The position numbers and the translations under genes were made by a program. Of a stretch of 8,729 bases of DNA, positions 1-5,487 are shown piece by piece (position 1 is the stretch's first letter; every line of letters begins with the position of its first letter). The stretch lies in NCBI GenBank assembly GCA_002699335.1, contig PACG01000047.1, positions 1-8,729 of the forward strand, in the 5' to 3' direction. Origin of the DNA: Candidatus Poribacteria bacterium (GTDB lineage: Bacteria > Poribacteria > WGA-4E > UBA9662). A model generated the notes under the pieces. That model ran no database searches, was not told the DNA's origin, and worked only from the letters and a program-made list of their open reading frames with translations.

Positions 1-105
1 AATTTGGTTAGCCCAAGTGAAAATATGATTTATATTGCCATGATACAACTCATGCTGAGGCGACTTGCCATCAACTCAACTAAGAGCTTTTGGACACTCT
101 CTTAG
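1..105 (+). mobile_element. Right end of an IS5-family-like insertion sequence (transposase 3' fragment plus inverted repeat)
   Basis: Frame 1 is open from the window edge to TAG at 103-105 and reads through a segment, IYIAMIQLMLRRLA (residues 10-23), that resembles the hydrophobic/basic C-terminus of IS5-type DDE transposases (IxLAMIxLxLRRL). Just downstream, 87-101 reads CTTTTGGACACTCTC, whose complement GAGAGTGTCCAAAAG is like the terminal inverted repeats of IS5/IS1182-type elements, which often start GAG.GTGTCC.AAA. The next four bases, TTAG, fit the YTAR-type target duplication of IS5 elements. CTAAGAG (80-86) and CTCTTAG (99-105) can also pair as a hairpin across the end. Only the last ~100 bases of the element are visible, so whether it is intact is unknown. 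Family assignment is from memory of motifs and is moderately sure. Confidence 0.5.
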
Positions 106-205
106 AATAAAAAACTATTTTCAGATCAATATTCCACCTTAAAACAGTGGGATTTCGCTCCAAATTATATTCACGAAGTAGTTTAGGACTTAAAAAAGGA
201 TACAC

Positions 206-235
206 TTGACGACACAGAGTGGCGTTTGTTATAGT
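206..235 (+). promoter_or_regulatory. Possible sigma70-type promoter for the enolase-superfamily gene
   Basis: TTGACG (206-211) and TATAGT (230-235) are separated by 18 bases, each one or two mismatches from consensus. Transcription would begin near 242, giving a leader of about 110 bases before the ATG at 355. The rest of 106-354 is AT-rich and shows no other gene apart from the possible short leader ORF. This is a pattern match only. Confidence 0.4.
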
Positions 236-293
236 CTGTTGATAACCATTGAAACCCTTACTATATCAGGAAGAAATGGAAGAGTTATAATCG

Positions 294-341
294 ATGAAAG
301 AGTTCAACCGAGGCAAAATTCTTTGTAACAACATCTACTAA
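294..341 (+). other. Possible 15-codon leader ORF
   Basis: ATG at 294 is preceded at nine bases by GGAAGAG (278-284), a good ribosome binding site. It encodes a 15-residue peptide, MKEFNRGKILCNNIY, and stops at 339-341, only 13 bases before the ATG of the next gene, which has no visible ribosome binding site of its own. That arrangement would allow translational coupling. No family is recognised, and an ORF this short can easily arise by chance. Confidence 0.2.
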
Positions 342-354
342 TAAACAGCTACGA

Positions 355-1590
355 ATGAAACCATCCATTGTTGACGAACGAAGCCAGAGTTTTAAGCAAC
401 AGGCCAAACAGCGACATAAAATTGTTGGCTTGCAGACCTGGCATCTTAACCTGAATCCATCAGCTATGCCAACACTGGCCTTCTCTAAGGGAGCAGTGGT
501 ACCATCACAACCCAAAGGCCACCATGTCGATTGGCGTGGTCCGTTCGCTACCCAAGCAGGTGCATTGATGGTCGAGATCAGTACAGATAAAGGCTTGAAA
601 GGGTACGGGCTTGGTGGTGGTGGATTGGCGGGTGCATTGGTCATCGATCAGCATTTGCAACACTTTCTGTTGGACCAGGACCCCCTCGACGTGGTGCAAA
701 TATGGGATCAACTCTATCACTTGACCTCGATTTACGGTCGACGGGGTCTGGTCATCTACGCCCTAAGTGGCATCGACCTCGCTCTCTGGGATCTGTGTGG
801 CAAGATCCTCGACCGACCCGTTTATAGCCTAATTACGGACCAACCGCGGCTCGAAATTCCCGCCTATGCTACCGGCACCGCTGTGACCGACTATGCTGAT
901 CAGGGTTTTACCGCTTGCAAAATTCCACTTAGAGCTGGTGTTGCCGAAGGGGAGTTAGGATGGCAAAAAAACCTGGAAACGGTGCAACAAGCACGAACTA
1001 ATTTGGGAAACAATCTCGATTTGATGGTTGATATTTACCTGCGCTGGGATGTCGACTACACGCTCCGCTTTGCTGAGGCTACAGCCGACCTCAACTTGAA
1101 ATGGATTGAGGAGCCAATTGCCTTAGACGACTACCAAGGCATGGCCAAGTTGGTCCAGGCTGTCGATCCAACCTGGGTTGTTTCGGGTGAGCATGAATTT
1201 ACCCGCTATGGTTTTCGGGAATTACTCCGATGTAAGGCAGCGGACATGATCCAGCCCGACATTAGCTGGGCGGGCGGCTTCGGTGAATGCTTGCGTATTG
1301 CAGAAGAGGCTGCCGAACTGCGAATTCCCACCTGGCTCCACCAAGCGGGTACCCCCTGGGGACTACACCTAACAGCTTGTTTGCCTCTGCCGTCGATGGC
1401 TGAAACATTTGGTCTGGCTGCGTCAGTGCTCGGTCACGGCACGGAAAGTGAAATTTACAATAAATTAAGACCCATGCCGACCGAAGGGGTATTTCACCTG
1501 GACGGTAAGCCGGGCTTCGGCCTTGAAATCAGCACCGATTTACTCGACGCTTACACCGTAGATCGGGTGATCGTCAAAACCTCCGGTTAA
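355..1590 (+). CDS. Mandelate racemase/muconate lactonizing (enolase) superfamily dehydratase, L-rhamnonate dehydratase-like
   Basis: Probably a Mg-dependent sugar-acid dehydratase of the cytoplasm. The protein has 411 residues, normal for the superfamily. The capping domain contains WRGPFATQ (60-67), YGRRGLVIYALSGIDLALWD (127-146) and YATG (171-174). The barrel shows K189 in CKIPL, then VAEGELGWQKNLE (196-208), metal ligands D226 (MVDIY), E252 (WIEEP) and E279 (SGEH), and a His at 329 (WLHQ) where rhamnonate dehydratase keeps its catalytic His. D226 to E252 spacing is 26, as in mandelate racemase. The KxPL...AEGE..KN pattern in place of KxK points to the RhmD branch. The ATG at 355 gives about 20 extra residues before the usual start (KIVGLQTW, 22-29) and has no clear ribosome binding site. 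A dead hydrolase gene follows in the same direction. No other rhamnose genes are seen, so the substrate is unproven; superfamily membership is nearly certain. Confidence 0.88.
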   Translation: MKPSIVDERSQSFKQQAKQRHKIVGLQTWHLNLNPSAMPTLAFSKGAVVPSQPKGHHVDWRGPFATQAGALMVEISTDKGLKGYGLGGGGLAGALVIDQHLQHFLLDQDPLDVVQIWDQLYHLTSIYGRRGLVIYALSGIDLALWDLCGKILDRPVYSLITDQPRLEIPAYATGTAVTDYADQGFTACKIPLRAGVAEGELGWQKNLETVQQARTNLGNNLDLMVDIYLRWDVDYTLRFAEATADLNLKWIEEPIALDDYQGMAKLVQAVDPTWVVSGEHEFTRYGFRELLRCKAADMIQPDISWAGGFGECLRIAEEAAELRIPTWLHQAGTPWGLHLTACLPLPSMAETFGLAASVLGHGTESEIYNKLRPMPTEGVFHLDGKPGFGLEISTDLLDAYTVDRVIVKTSG

Positions 1591-1616
1591 ACACCGTAAT
1601 ACAGAGGTTGTACAGA

Positions 1617-2220
1617 GTGCAAATCGAATTAAGCTACACCAATGGGGGAACGCCTCCATTACCTGTTACACATTCGCCCCAATTCAGAGGATGACTTCCA
1701 TCTATTGATTCTTTGCCTACATGGGGCCGCGGAACGCGGAGACGATCTGTCGAGGCTCAAGAAACACGATATTCCAAAGATCGTTGAGCGGGACCAAAAC
1801 TTCCCCTTCATTACTGTCTCCCCCCAGTGCTCGACAGAATCCTAGTGGGCAGAGAAAGTCGAAATCCTAAAAGGGTTGCTGGACCAGGTGGTTGCGAGCT
1901 ATCCTATGGATTCAGGACGGTTCTATTTGACCGGCCTGAGTATGGGGGGAATATGGTCCTTGGGCATTAGCCACGACCTATCCGGAAGTTTTTGCGGCTG
2001 CAGCTCCGATTCGTGGCCGGGAAAATCCGTCGCAAGCCGGCTGAATCAAAGGTCTGCCGTCGTTCCGTTTCAACACTCTCAGGATATGGTTAACGGCGTT
2101 AAAAGCAGTGGGAAGCCGGGGCCGTTTCACCATTTATCCTGATATTGGTCACGTTCCTGGACCCAGACTTACGACAATCCAGACCTGTATCAGTGGTTTC
2201 TGAAACATTGTTCTCGCTAA
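1617..2220 (+). pseudogene. Decayed alpha/beta-hydrolase (phospholipase/carboxylesterase or PHB-depolymerase-like) gene
   Basis: Translating across three frames recovers one hydrolase of about 200 residues: LHGAAERGDDL (oxyanion region), GLSMGG (nucleophile elbow with catalytic Ser), TYPEVFAAAAPI, VVPFQHSQDMV, RFTIYPDIGH (catalytic His) and WTQTYDNPDLYQWFLKH at the C-terminus. The likely original start is GTG at 1617, with GAGG nine bases upstream (1604-1607). Lesions: an extra G in the run at 1644-1648; TAG at 1843-1845 where Trp is likely; an extra G at 1962-1964; TGA at 2042-2044; a deletion of about 10 codons (3n+1 bases) near 2058 that removed the segment with the catalytic Asp; an extra G at 2118-2121; and a missing base after 2153. 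It lies 26 bases after the dehydratase gene, so the two were probably co-transcribed. The product cannot be functional. The family is well supported; the exact substrate is not. Confidence 0.85.
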
Positions 2221-2312
2221 GTCGTTCACCGCTAGAACGGAATCATCTTAGCATAAGCTACAGGCGATTTATTCCGATTATTCCGAAGACAAGTTTATGG
2301 AGGTAACATAAT

Positions 2313-3110
2313 ATGGACAGGAACGTATCTTTTTTAGCGCTATTTGGTGTTTTATTCAGCGTGTTAACAATATCCTCAGCTCAACTAGTAACCAAAGGGT
2401 TGGTCGCCTACTGGCCGCTGGATCAAAACACAGTAGATGGCAAAACAGTCAAAGATGTAATCGGTGAAAACCACGGTGAACTGGTCGGAAACGGGAAAAT
2501 CAAAGCAGGGAAAATCGGTCAGGCCTTCTCAGGCGACGGAGATGATTCGGTCGATATCCCTGGTACTAAAGCCCTAGCGTTTAATGGTGCTAAAGAAATG
2601 ACAATTGCTGCTTGGATTAATGCTAAAAATGATGAACCCGTTAAAGGCGTTGTGGCTGGCTGTTGCGGTACTATCGTAGCCCAAAGGGATATCAATGGAT
2701 GGGCTCTAAGGTTTGACGGTAGAAATGCTGGACAGGAGCTTGAATTCATCGTTTGTCCCGGTTGGAACGGTGATGGGGGATTTGGCTTTCCCATCAAAAA
2801 GAAAATTAAACCAGGCCAATGGCACTACCTGACGGCAGTTGTTAAAGGAAAGGACCAGCTATTATATCTCGATGGTGGAGATGAGTTGAAACTCCAGCGT
2901 CCCGAAGGAATTCAGACTAATGGAGGTACTGAGACAGAAATTGGTAAAGCCGCAGATGGCGGATTTGCCGGTTTGATTGATGAGGTCACGATATACAATC
3001 GAGCGCTATCTCCAAAAGAAATTCAACAAAACTTCAAAGCCAAAGGGTTATCTGTTGACCCAATGGGGAAGTTGGCTACAAACTGGGCCTGGCTTAAAAC
3101 TGGTCTATAA
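2313..3110 (+). CDS. Secreted LamG/concanavalin A-like lectin-domain protein
   Basis: A 265-residue exported protein with a signal peptide: hydrophobic stretch 7-20 and a likely cut after SSA (21-23). The remainder is one LamG/jelly-roll domain (Laminin_G_3 type), beginning GLVAYWPLD (29-37), with MTIAAWI (96-102), GQWHYLTAVV (168-177), LLYLDG (183-188) and the typical closing strand FAGLIDEVTIYNRALSPKEI (218-237). Such domains usually bind glycans or calcium at or outside the envelope. A cysteine pair, CC at 117-118, plus C148 could form disulfides. The C-terminus, VDPMGKLATNWAWLKTG (248-264), lies outside the domain and looks like a short lineage-specific tail. The start is well supported: GGAGG at 2299-2303 stands nine bases before the ATG. 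No enzyme domain is present, so it is probably a binding or structural protein; the ligand is unknown. Confidence 0.85.
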   Translation: MDRNVSFLALFGVLFSVLTISSAQLVTKGLVAYWPLDQNTVDGKTVKDVIGENHGELVGNGKIKAGKIGQAFSGDGDDSVDIPGTKALAFNGAKEMTIAAWINAKNDEPVKGVVAGCCGTIVAQRDINGWALRFDGRNAGQELEFIVCPGWNGDGGFGFPIKKKIKPGQWHYLTAVVKGKDQLLYLDGGDELKLQRPEGIQTNGGTETEIGKAADGGFAGLIDEVTIYNRALSPKEIQQNFKAKGLSVDPMGKLATNWAWLKTGL

Positions 3111-3113
3111 ATT

Positions 3114-3779
3114 TTGTGCCAGCAGCAGGTCTGCCCGCTCTGCCTGAATAATCATCACGGCGCTCACTTTTTTCAGGACGATCGCCGTGACTATCTCCAG
3201 TGTCAAGACTGCCAGCTCATTTTTGCACTGCCTGAATACTTTCTATCGGCTGACGAGGAAAAGGCCAGATACGATACCCACCAGAATTCGCCACAAGATC
3301 CGCGATACCGCCAATTCCTCAATCGCCTGTTCCTCCCGATTCAGCAACAGTTATCTCCTCACAGCAGTGGCCTCGACTTTGGCTCGGGGCCAGGACCAAC
3401 CCTATCGGTTATGTTTGAAGAAGTTGGACATCAAATGGCGATCTACGACCGATTCTATGCTGACGATCCCACCGTCTTTGACTCTCGATACGACTTTATT
3501 ACCACTTCAGAAACCATTGAACACCTGCAACAACCACGGCAAGAATTCGATCTGCTGTGGCGATGTTTGAAACCTGGCGGTCTACTAGGAGTAATGACCC
3601 AGTTTGTGGAGGATCCAGCCGATTTTAATAACTGGCACTACAAGAACGACCTTACCCACGTCTGTTTCTATTCTGAATCAACCTTTCGTTGGGTAGCCGC
3701 ACTGTGGCTAACCGAACCTAACTTTATAGAGACAAGTGTGGTCTTATTCCGCAAACCTACCAAGAATATCACTGATTAG
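3114..3779 (+). CDS. Class I SAM-dependent methyltransferase with N-terminal CxxC...CxxC motif
   Basis: The 221-residue protein opens with a probable zinc-binding pair, CPLC (7-10) and CQDC (30-33), followed by a Rossmann methyltransferase domain. The SAM-binding loop is LDFGSGPGP (87-95), the acidic residue after strand beta2 is D112 (IYDRFY), then come TTSETIEHL (130-138), LKPGGLLGVMT (152-162) and WHYKNDLTHVCFYS (174-187). This arrangement matches a widespread family of small uncharacterised methyltransferases with the same Cys motifs and WHY.ND.THV..FS block, so it appears nearly full length. The substrate is unknown. The start is doubtful: the only in-frame choice close to the Cys motif is TTG at 3114, three bases after the TAA of the LamG gene, in the same frame and with no ribosome binding site. 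Translation may depend on re-initiation after the LamG gene, or the 5' end may be damaged. A hairpin follows the stop. Confidence 0.85.
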   Translation: MCQQQVCPLCLNNHHGAHFFQDDRRDYLQCQDCQLIFALPEYFLSADEEKARYDTHQNSPQDPRYRQFLNRLFLPIQQQLSPHSSGLDFGSGPGPTLSVMFEEVGHQMAIYDRFYADDPTVFDSRYDFITTSETIEHLQQPRQEFDLLWRCLKPGGLLGVMTQFVEDPADFNNWHYKNDLTHVCFYSESTFRWVAALWLTEPNFIETSVVLFRKPTKNITD

Positions 3780-3783
3780 AAAT

Positions 3784-3813
3784 CGGTGGTTCTCACTGTC
3801 GGAGCTACCACCG
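3784..3813 (+). terminator. Hairpin just after the methyltransferase gene, possible terminator
   Basis: CGGTGGT (3784-3790) pairs with ACCACCG (3807-3813), and an inner CTC/GAG pairing extends the stem around a small bulge. It starts five bases after the stop codon at 3777-3779. There is no T-run after it, so it may be a weak or factor-assisted terminator, or a 3'-end stabiliser. Confidence 0.4.
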
Positions 3814-4030
3814 GAAATATTCCAACAATCGTCCTGGCCGGGATCCGTTTCCATCTGGACTAGGATTTTGTATGTTAATTGATTCGAAAAATCATGGCTT
3901 CCTACTTTCGTGCGAAGTCATCAAGTCGATTCCGCTGTTGATCTCGTGTGAACGAGAGTACCAGGATCTCTAACCTGAGAACCTGAGCAAAAATAGTACC
4001 CACGTCAAGTCCGATTCAGGTGTTGTCTAA

Positions 4031-4045
4031 CTTGCCGTCGGCGAG
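4031..4045 (-). terminator. Small GC-rich hairpin after the lipoprotein gene
   Basis: CTTGCC and GGCGAG pair around a three-base loop, six base pairs with one wobble, seven bases beyond the lipoprotein stop. No T-run follows on the minus strand, so terminator function is weakly supported. The rest of the 3814-4051 gap shows no gene; it holds a TCTCGT-GTGA-ACGAGA mini-hairpin (3942-3957) and a tandem duplication of AACCTGAG (3972-3987). Confidence 0.25.
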
Positions 4046-4051
4046 TAAAAC

Positions 4052-4618
4052 TTACCCTTTTACTTTGAAGCCTTGAATCAACCCATTATTACCGTAGTCG
4101 ATGGCTTTGATCTTCCACTCGCCATCTTTGCCCTTCTCGTACAAGGCTCTATAGTCTTTCGCGTTGACCAGGTAGTTGAACCGCCCTTCAGACCTAGCCA
4201 ACTTTCCACGTTTTTTTTCGATCACAACTGTTTCGATTGTGGTCTTCATCAACCACCGGTTCTTGCGGGCAAAGATAGAATGCCAGGTAGCTCTGACCTT
4301 TTGACGGCCCCGACTGATGACTACAATACCAAAAAAATTGTGTGCCATTACCATTCCTGTCCCCTCAGACCAGTATTCCATCACTGGAGCGGCTTCCCTC
4401 TGGTTGACAGTGTCGTCGTGCGCTTTGTGCAGGGCTCGAATGGCAGTTTCCTCAGCCGCCACATTGATCTCAATGATTGTTGCTTCTTCGGCTGTACTGC
4501 TGGTTGTAGTGGTCGTTGGTTTGGAAATGGTCGCTTTGCTGTCTGAATCTCCGCAGGAAATAAGTGAGATTACTCCTAGTAAGAGCAAGAACAGTGAACA
4601 AGTCGGTCTTAGGTGCAT
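4052..4618 (-). CDS. Lipoprotein with NTF2/SnoaL-like (DUF4440-type) domain
   Basis: A 188-residue protein with a lipoprotein signal peptide: hydrophobic residues 8-21 and lipobox LISC, with C22 as the lipidated Cys, so it is probably anchored to a membrane facing outward. A Ser/Thr-rich linker (31-45) follows, then an alpha+beta domain from about 52 to 182. AEETAIRALHKAHDDTVNQR (55-74) and VMEYWSEGTGMVM (79-91) followed by several beta strands and WKIKAIDYGN (168-177) at the end match the NTF2-like/SnoaL pattern. Members bind small ligands or act as simple isomerases, but none of the catalytic residues known from characterised members can be assigned here. The start is good: GGGAG (4625-4629) stands six bases before ATG, with a promoter candidate upstream. 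It is transcribed alone, convergent with the plus-strand genes. Function unknown. Confidence 0.75.
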   Translation of the reverse strand: MHLRPTCSLFLLLLGVISLISCGDSDSKATISKPTTTTTSSTAEEATIIEINVAAEETAIRALHKAHDDTVNQREAAPVMEYWSEGTGMVMAHNFFGIVVISRGRQKVRATWHSIFARKNRWLMKTTIETVVIEKKRGKLARSEGRFNYLVNAKDYRALYEKGKDGEWKIKAIDYGNNGLIQGFKVKG

Positions 4619-4670
4619 TATAGTCTCCCATTACCATATTCGTCGTTGCGTAACCTTTCGTTAGGCTTAG

Positions 4671-4699
4671 ATTCTAATCGAAAACCAAGAAAAAGGCAA
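4671..4699 (-). promoter_or_regulatory. Sigma70-type promoter for the lipoprotein gene
   Basis: On the minus strand TTGCCT (4694-4699) and TAGAAT (4671-4676) are separated by exactly 17 bases. The predicted transcript would start near 4663-4665, about 45 bases before the ATG whose ribosome binding site is at 4625-4629. The match to consensus is good, especially the -10 box. Confidence 0.5.
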
Positions 4700-4885
4700 A
4701 TGTTTTCTATGATTTATCTTATAAACCGATATTCTGCCCCTTAACCTAACTTTCCAAAAATAGTACTTCATTCCGCTTTCCCGACAACTCAGTAGGCCGT
4801 ATCAGACTCATTCAAATTTGGAACGGGCCTGTGCATTTGCACGATGACAAGCATCTTTAATAACTAACATTAATTATTGGGAATG

Positions 4886-4930
4886 AAAAGTAAACAATCT
4901 CGCCTTTTAAGGTGAGGTTGTTTACTTTTT
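4886..4930 (-). terminator. Strong 19-bp hairpin terminator, usable in both directions
   Basis: Bases 4886-4904 pair without interruption with 4911-4929 (17 Watson-Crick pairs and two G-T wobbles) around the loop TTTTAA. The stem base is AAAAG on one side and CTTTTT on the other, so each strand sees a GC-containing stem followed by Ts, though the outer Ts are inside the pairing. This is the classic bidirectional intrinsic terminator form. No plus-strand gene lies just upstream. On the minus strand it could end transcripts from the four-gene operon, or from a gene now lost from 4932-5301. Confidence 0.75.
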
Positions 4931-4931
4931 G

Positions 4932-5301
4932 TTGGGAGTTGATATCTACCTGTTGGTTCGCCTTTGGATATTACAACGTTTTTATAGCTGACACCAAGAG
5001 GCGGTAAAGCATGGTGGATAGACTGGCTCAGGCCGGAAGCGTCTGGCTGGTTAGCATTGGCAGGCATCCACTTGCTTTACAATATCTTTTCCTGCCTATC
5101 CGTATTGATTTTTCGTGGACGGCTTATTGTGAATCACAGTTAGCTCAAGTTTTTCTGCCAACTAAATAATGTCCGAATAAAAACATCAAACTGGTCATTG
5201 ACTGGTTCAAAGGTTAGCCTTTTTTCTCCTTTGAACTGAAAGACTTTGGTTCGAAAATCGACGGAATATTCACGGTGTCTATTATGCCATTCTATAATGA
5301 T
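4932..5301 (-). pseudogene. Possible remnant of an unrecognised minus-strand gene
   Basis: Two open stretches have a protein-like composition but no usable complete reading frame. The first covers 5301 down to a stop at 5140-5142 (53 codons, no Met) and includes RHREYSVDFRTKVFQFKG and LTFEPVNDQFDVFIRTLF. The second begins after a stop at 5077-5079 with SKWMPANANQPDASGLSQ and continues SIHHALPPLGVSYKNVV, running into the hairpin at 4886-4930. They lie in order on one strand, separated by about 60 bases with stops, and the terminator lies where a gene end would be. I do not recognise the family. Chance open frames of this length are possible in such DNA, so this is a weak call. Confidence 0.25.
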
Positions 5302-5326
5302 TTAGCTATATCTACCACTAGACACC
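5205..5326. repeat. Two nested-type inverted repeats with a shared TTCAAAGG word
   Basis: GTTCAAAGG (5205-5213) pairs with CCTTTGAAC (5228-5236) across a 14-base loop. Downstream, GGTGTCT (5274-5280) pairs with AGACACC (5320-5326) across 39 bases, with an inner ATTAT/ATAAT pairing (5281-5298). TTCAAAGG occurs again at 5327-5334, directly after the second repeat. They may be RNA structure, a decayed small mobile element or chance. None is followed by a T-run. Confidence 0.35.
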
Positions 5327-5453
5327 TTCAAAGGTAAATATAATTTATGAGATGGATAGGTCGTTCAAGTAAATAAATTGAAACTGAAGCATTTAGCATA
5401 GGGGAGAAGATACCAATAACTTCACCATTCACTATTCCTACATTCTATATTCA

Positions 5454-5486
5454 GTATCAATGCCCATTGAAACTCATAGTTGATAC
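5454..5486 (-). terminator. Inverted repeat abutting the stop of the thiamine pyrophosphokinase-like gene
   Basis: GTATCAA (5454-5460) and TTGATAC (5480-5486) form a perfect 7-bp stem with a 19-base loop, beginning one base after the gene's stop codon at 5488-5490. The stem is AT-rich and lacks a T-run on the minus strand, so it is at best a weak terminator or an mRNA 3'-end structure. Confidence 0.25.
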
Positions 5487-5487
5487 C

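Larger units (their letters stand above)
4619..5487. other. Long intergenic region between the lipoprotein gene and the minus-strand operon
   Basis: This 869-base AT-rich stretch holds no complete gene that I can support. It contains the lipoprotein promoter and ribosome binding site (4625-4699), a strong two-way terminator hairpin (4886-4930), two protein-like open stretches on the minus strand that may be a dead gene (4932-5301), and inverted repeats at 5205-5236, 5274-5326 and 5454-5486. Bases 4700-4885 show nothing beyond a small palindrome, GTGCATTTGCAC, near 4831-4842. Confidence 0.6.

Noticed and set aside
285..720. Minus-strand ORFs opposite the start of the enolase-superfamily gene
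   Set aside because: Pro/Cys-rich translations without motifs, antisense to a clearly conserved protein.
1642..2142. Two separate small genes at 1642-1845 and 1876-2142
   Set aside because: They lie in the same frame and join, through TAG and frameshifts, into one recognisable hydrolase; neither part could fold or act alone.
3187..3570. 127-codon plus-strand ORF within the methyltransferase gene
   Set aside because: The overlapping frame carries clear SAM-binding motifs; this frame is Ser/Thr/Leu-rich noise.
3972..3987. Tandem AACCTGAG as the start of a repeat array
   Set aside because: Only two 8-base copies without spacers; not CRISPR or a minisatellite.
4073..4664. Plus-strand open frames of 115-157 codons opposite the lipoprotein gene
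   Set aside because: They are antisense to a gene with a lipobox, ribosome binding site and promoter, and their translations resemble no protein.
4870..5067. 65-codon minus-strand ORF taken as an intact small gene
   Set aside because: Its last third is the terminator hairpin and its loop, and no family or ribosome binding site is evident. It is kept only as part of a possible gene remnant.
4031..5487. tRNA, riboswitch (including a TPP type) or CRISPR in the intergenic regions
   Set aside because: No cloverleaf with a T-loop in proper context, no TPP-riboswitch core such as CTGAGA with ACCTGA in the right order upstream of the thiamine pyrophosphokinase-like operon, and no regularly spaced repeats. 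The AACCTGAGAACCTGAG text at 3972-3987 lacks the surrounding riboswitch helices.
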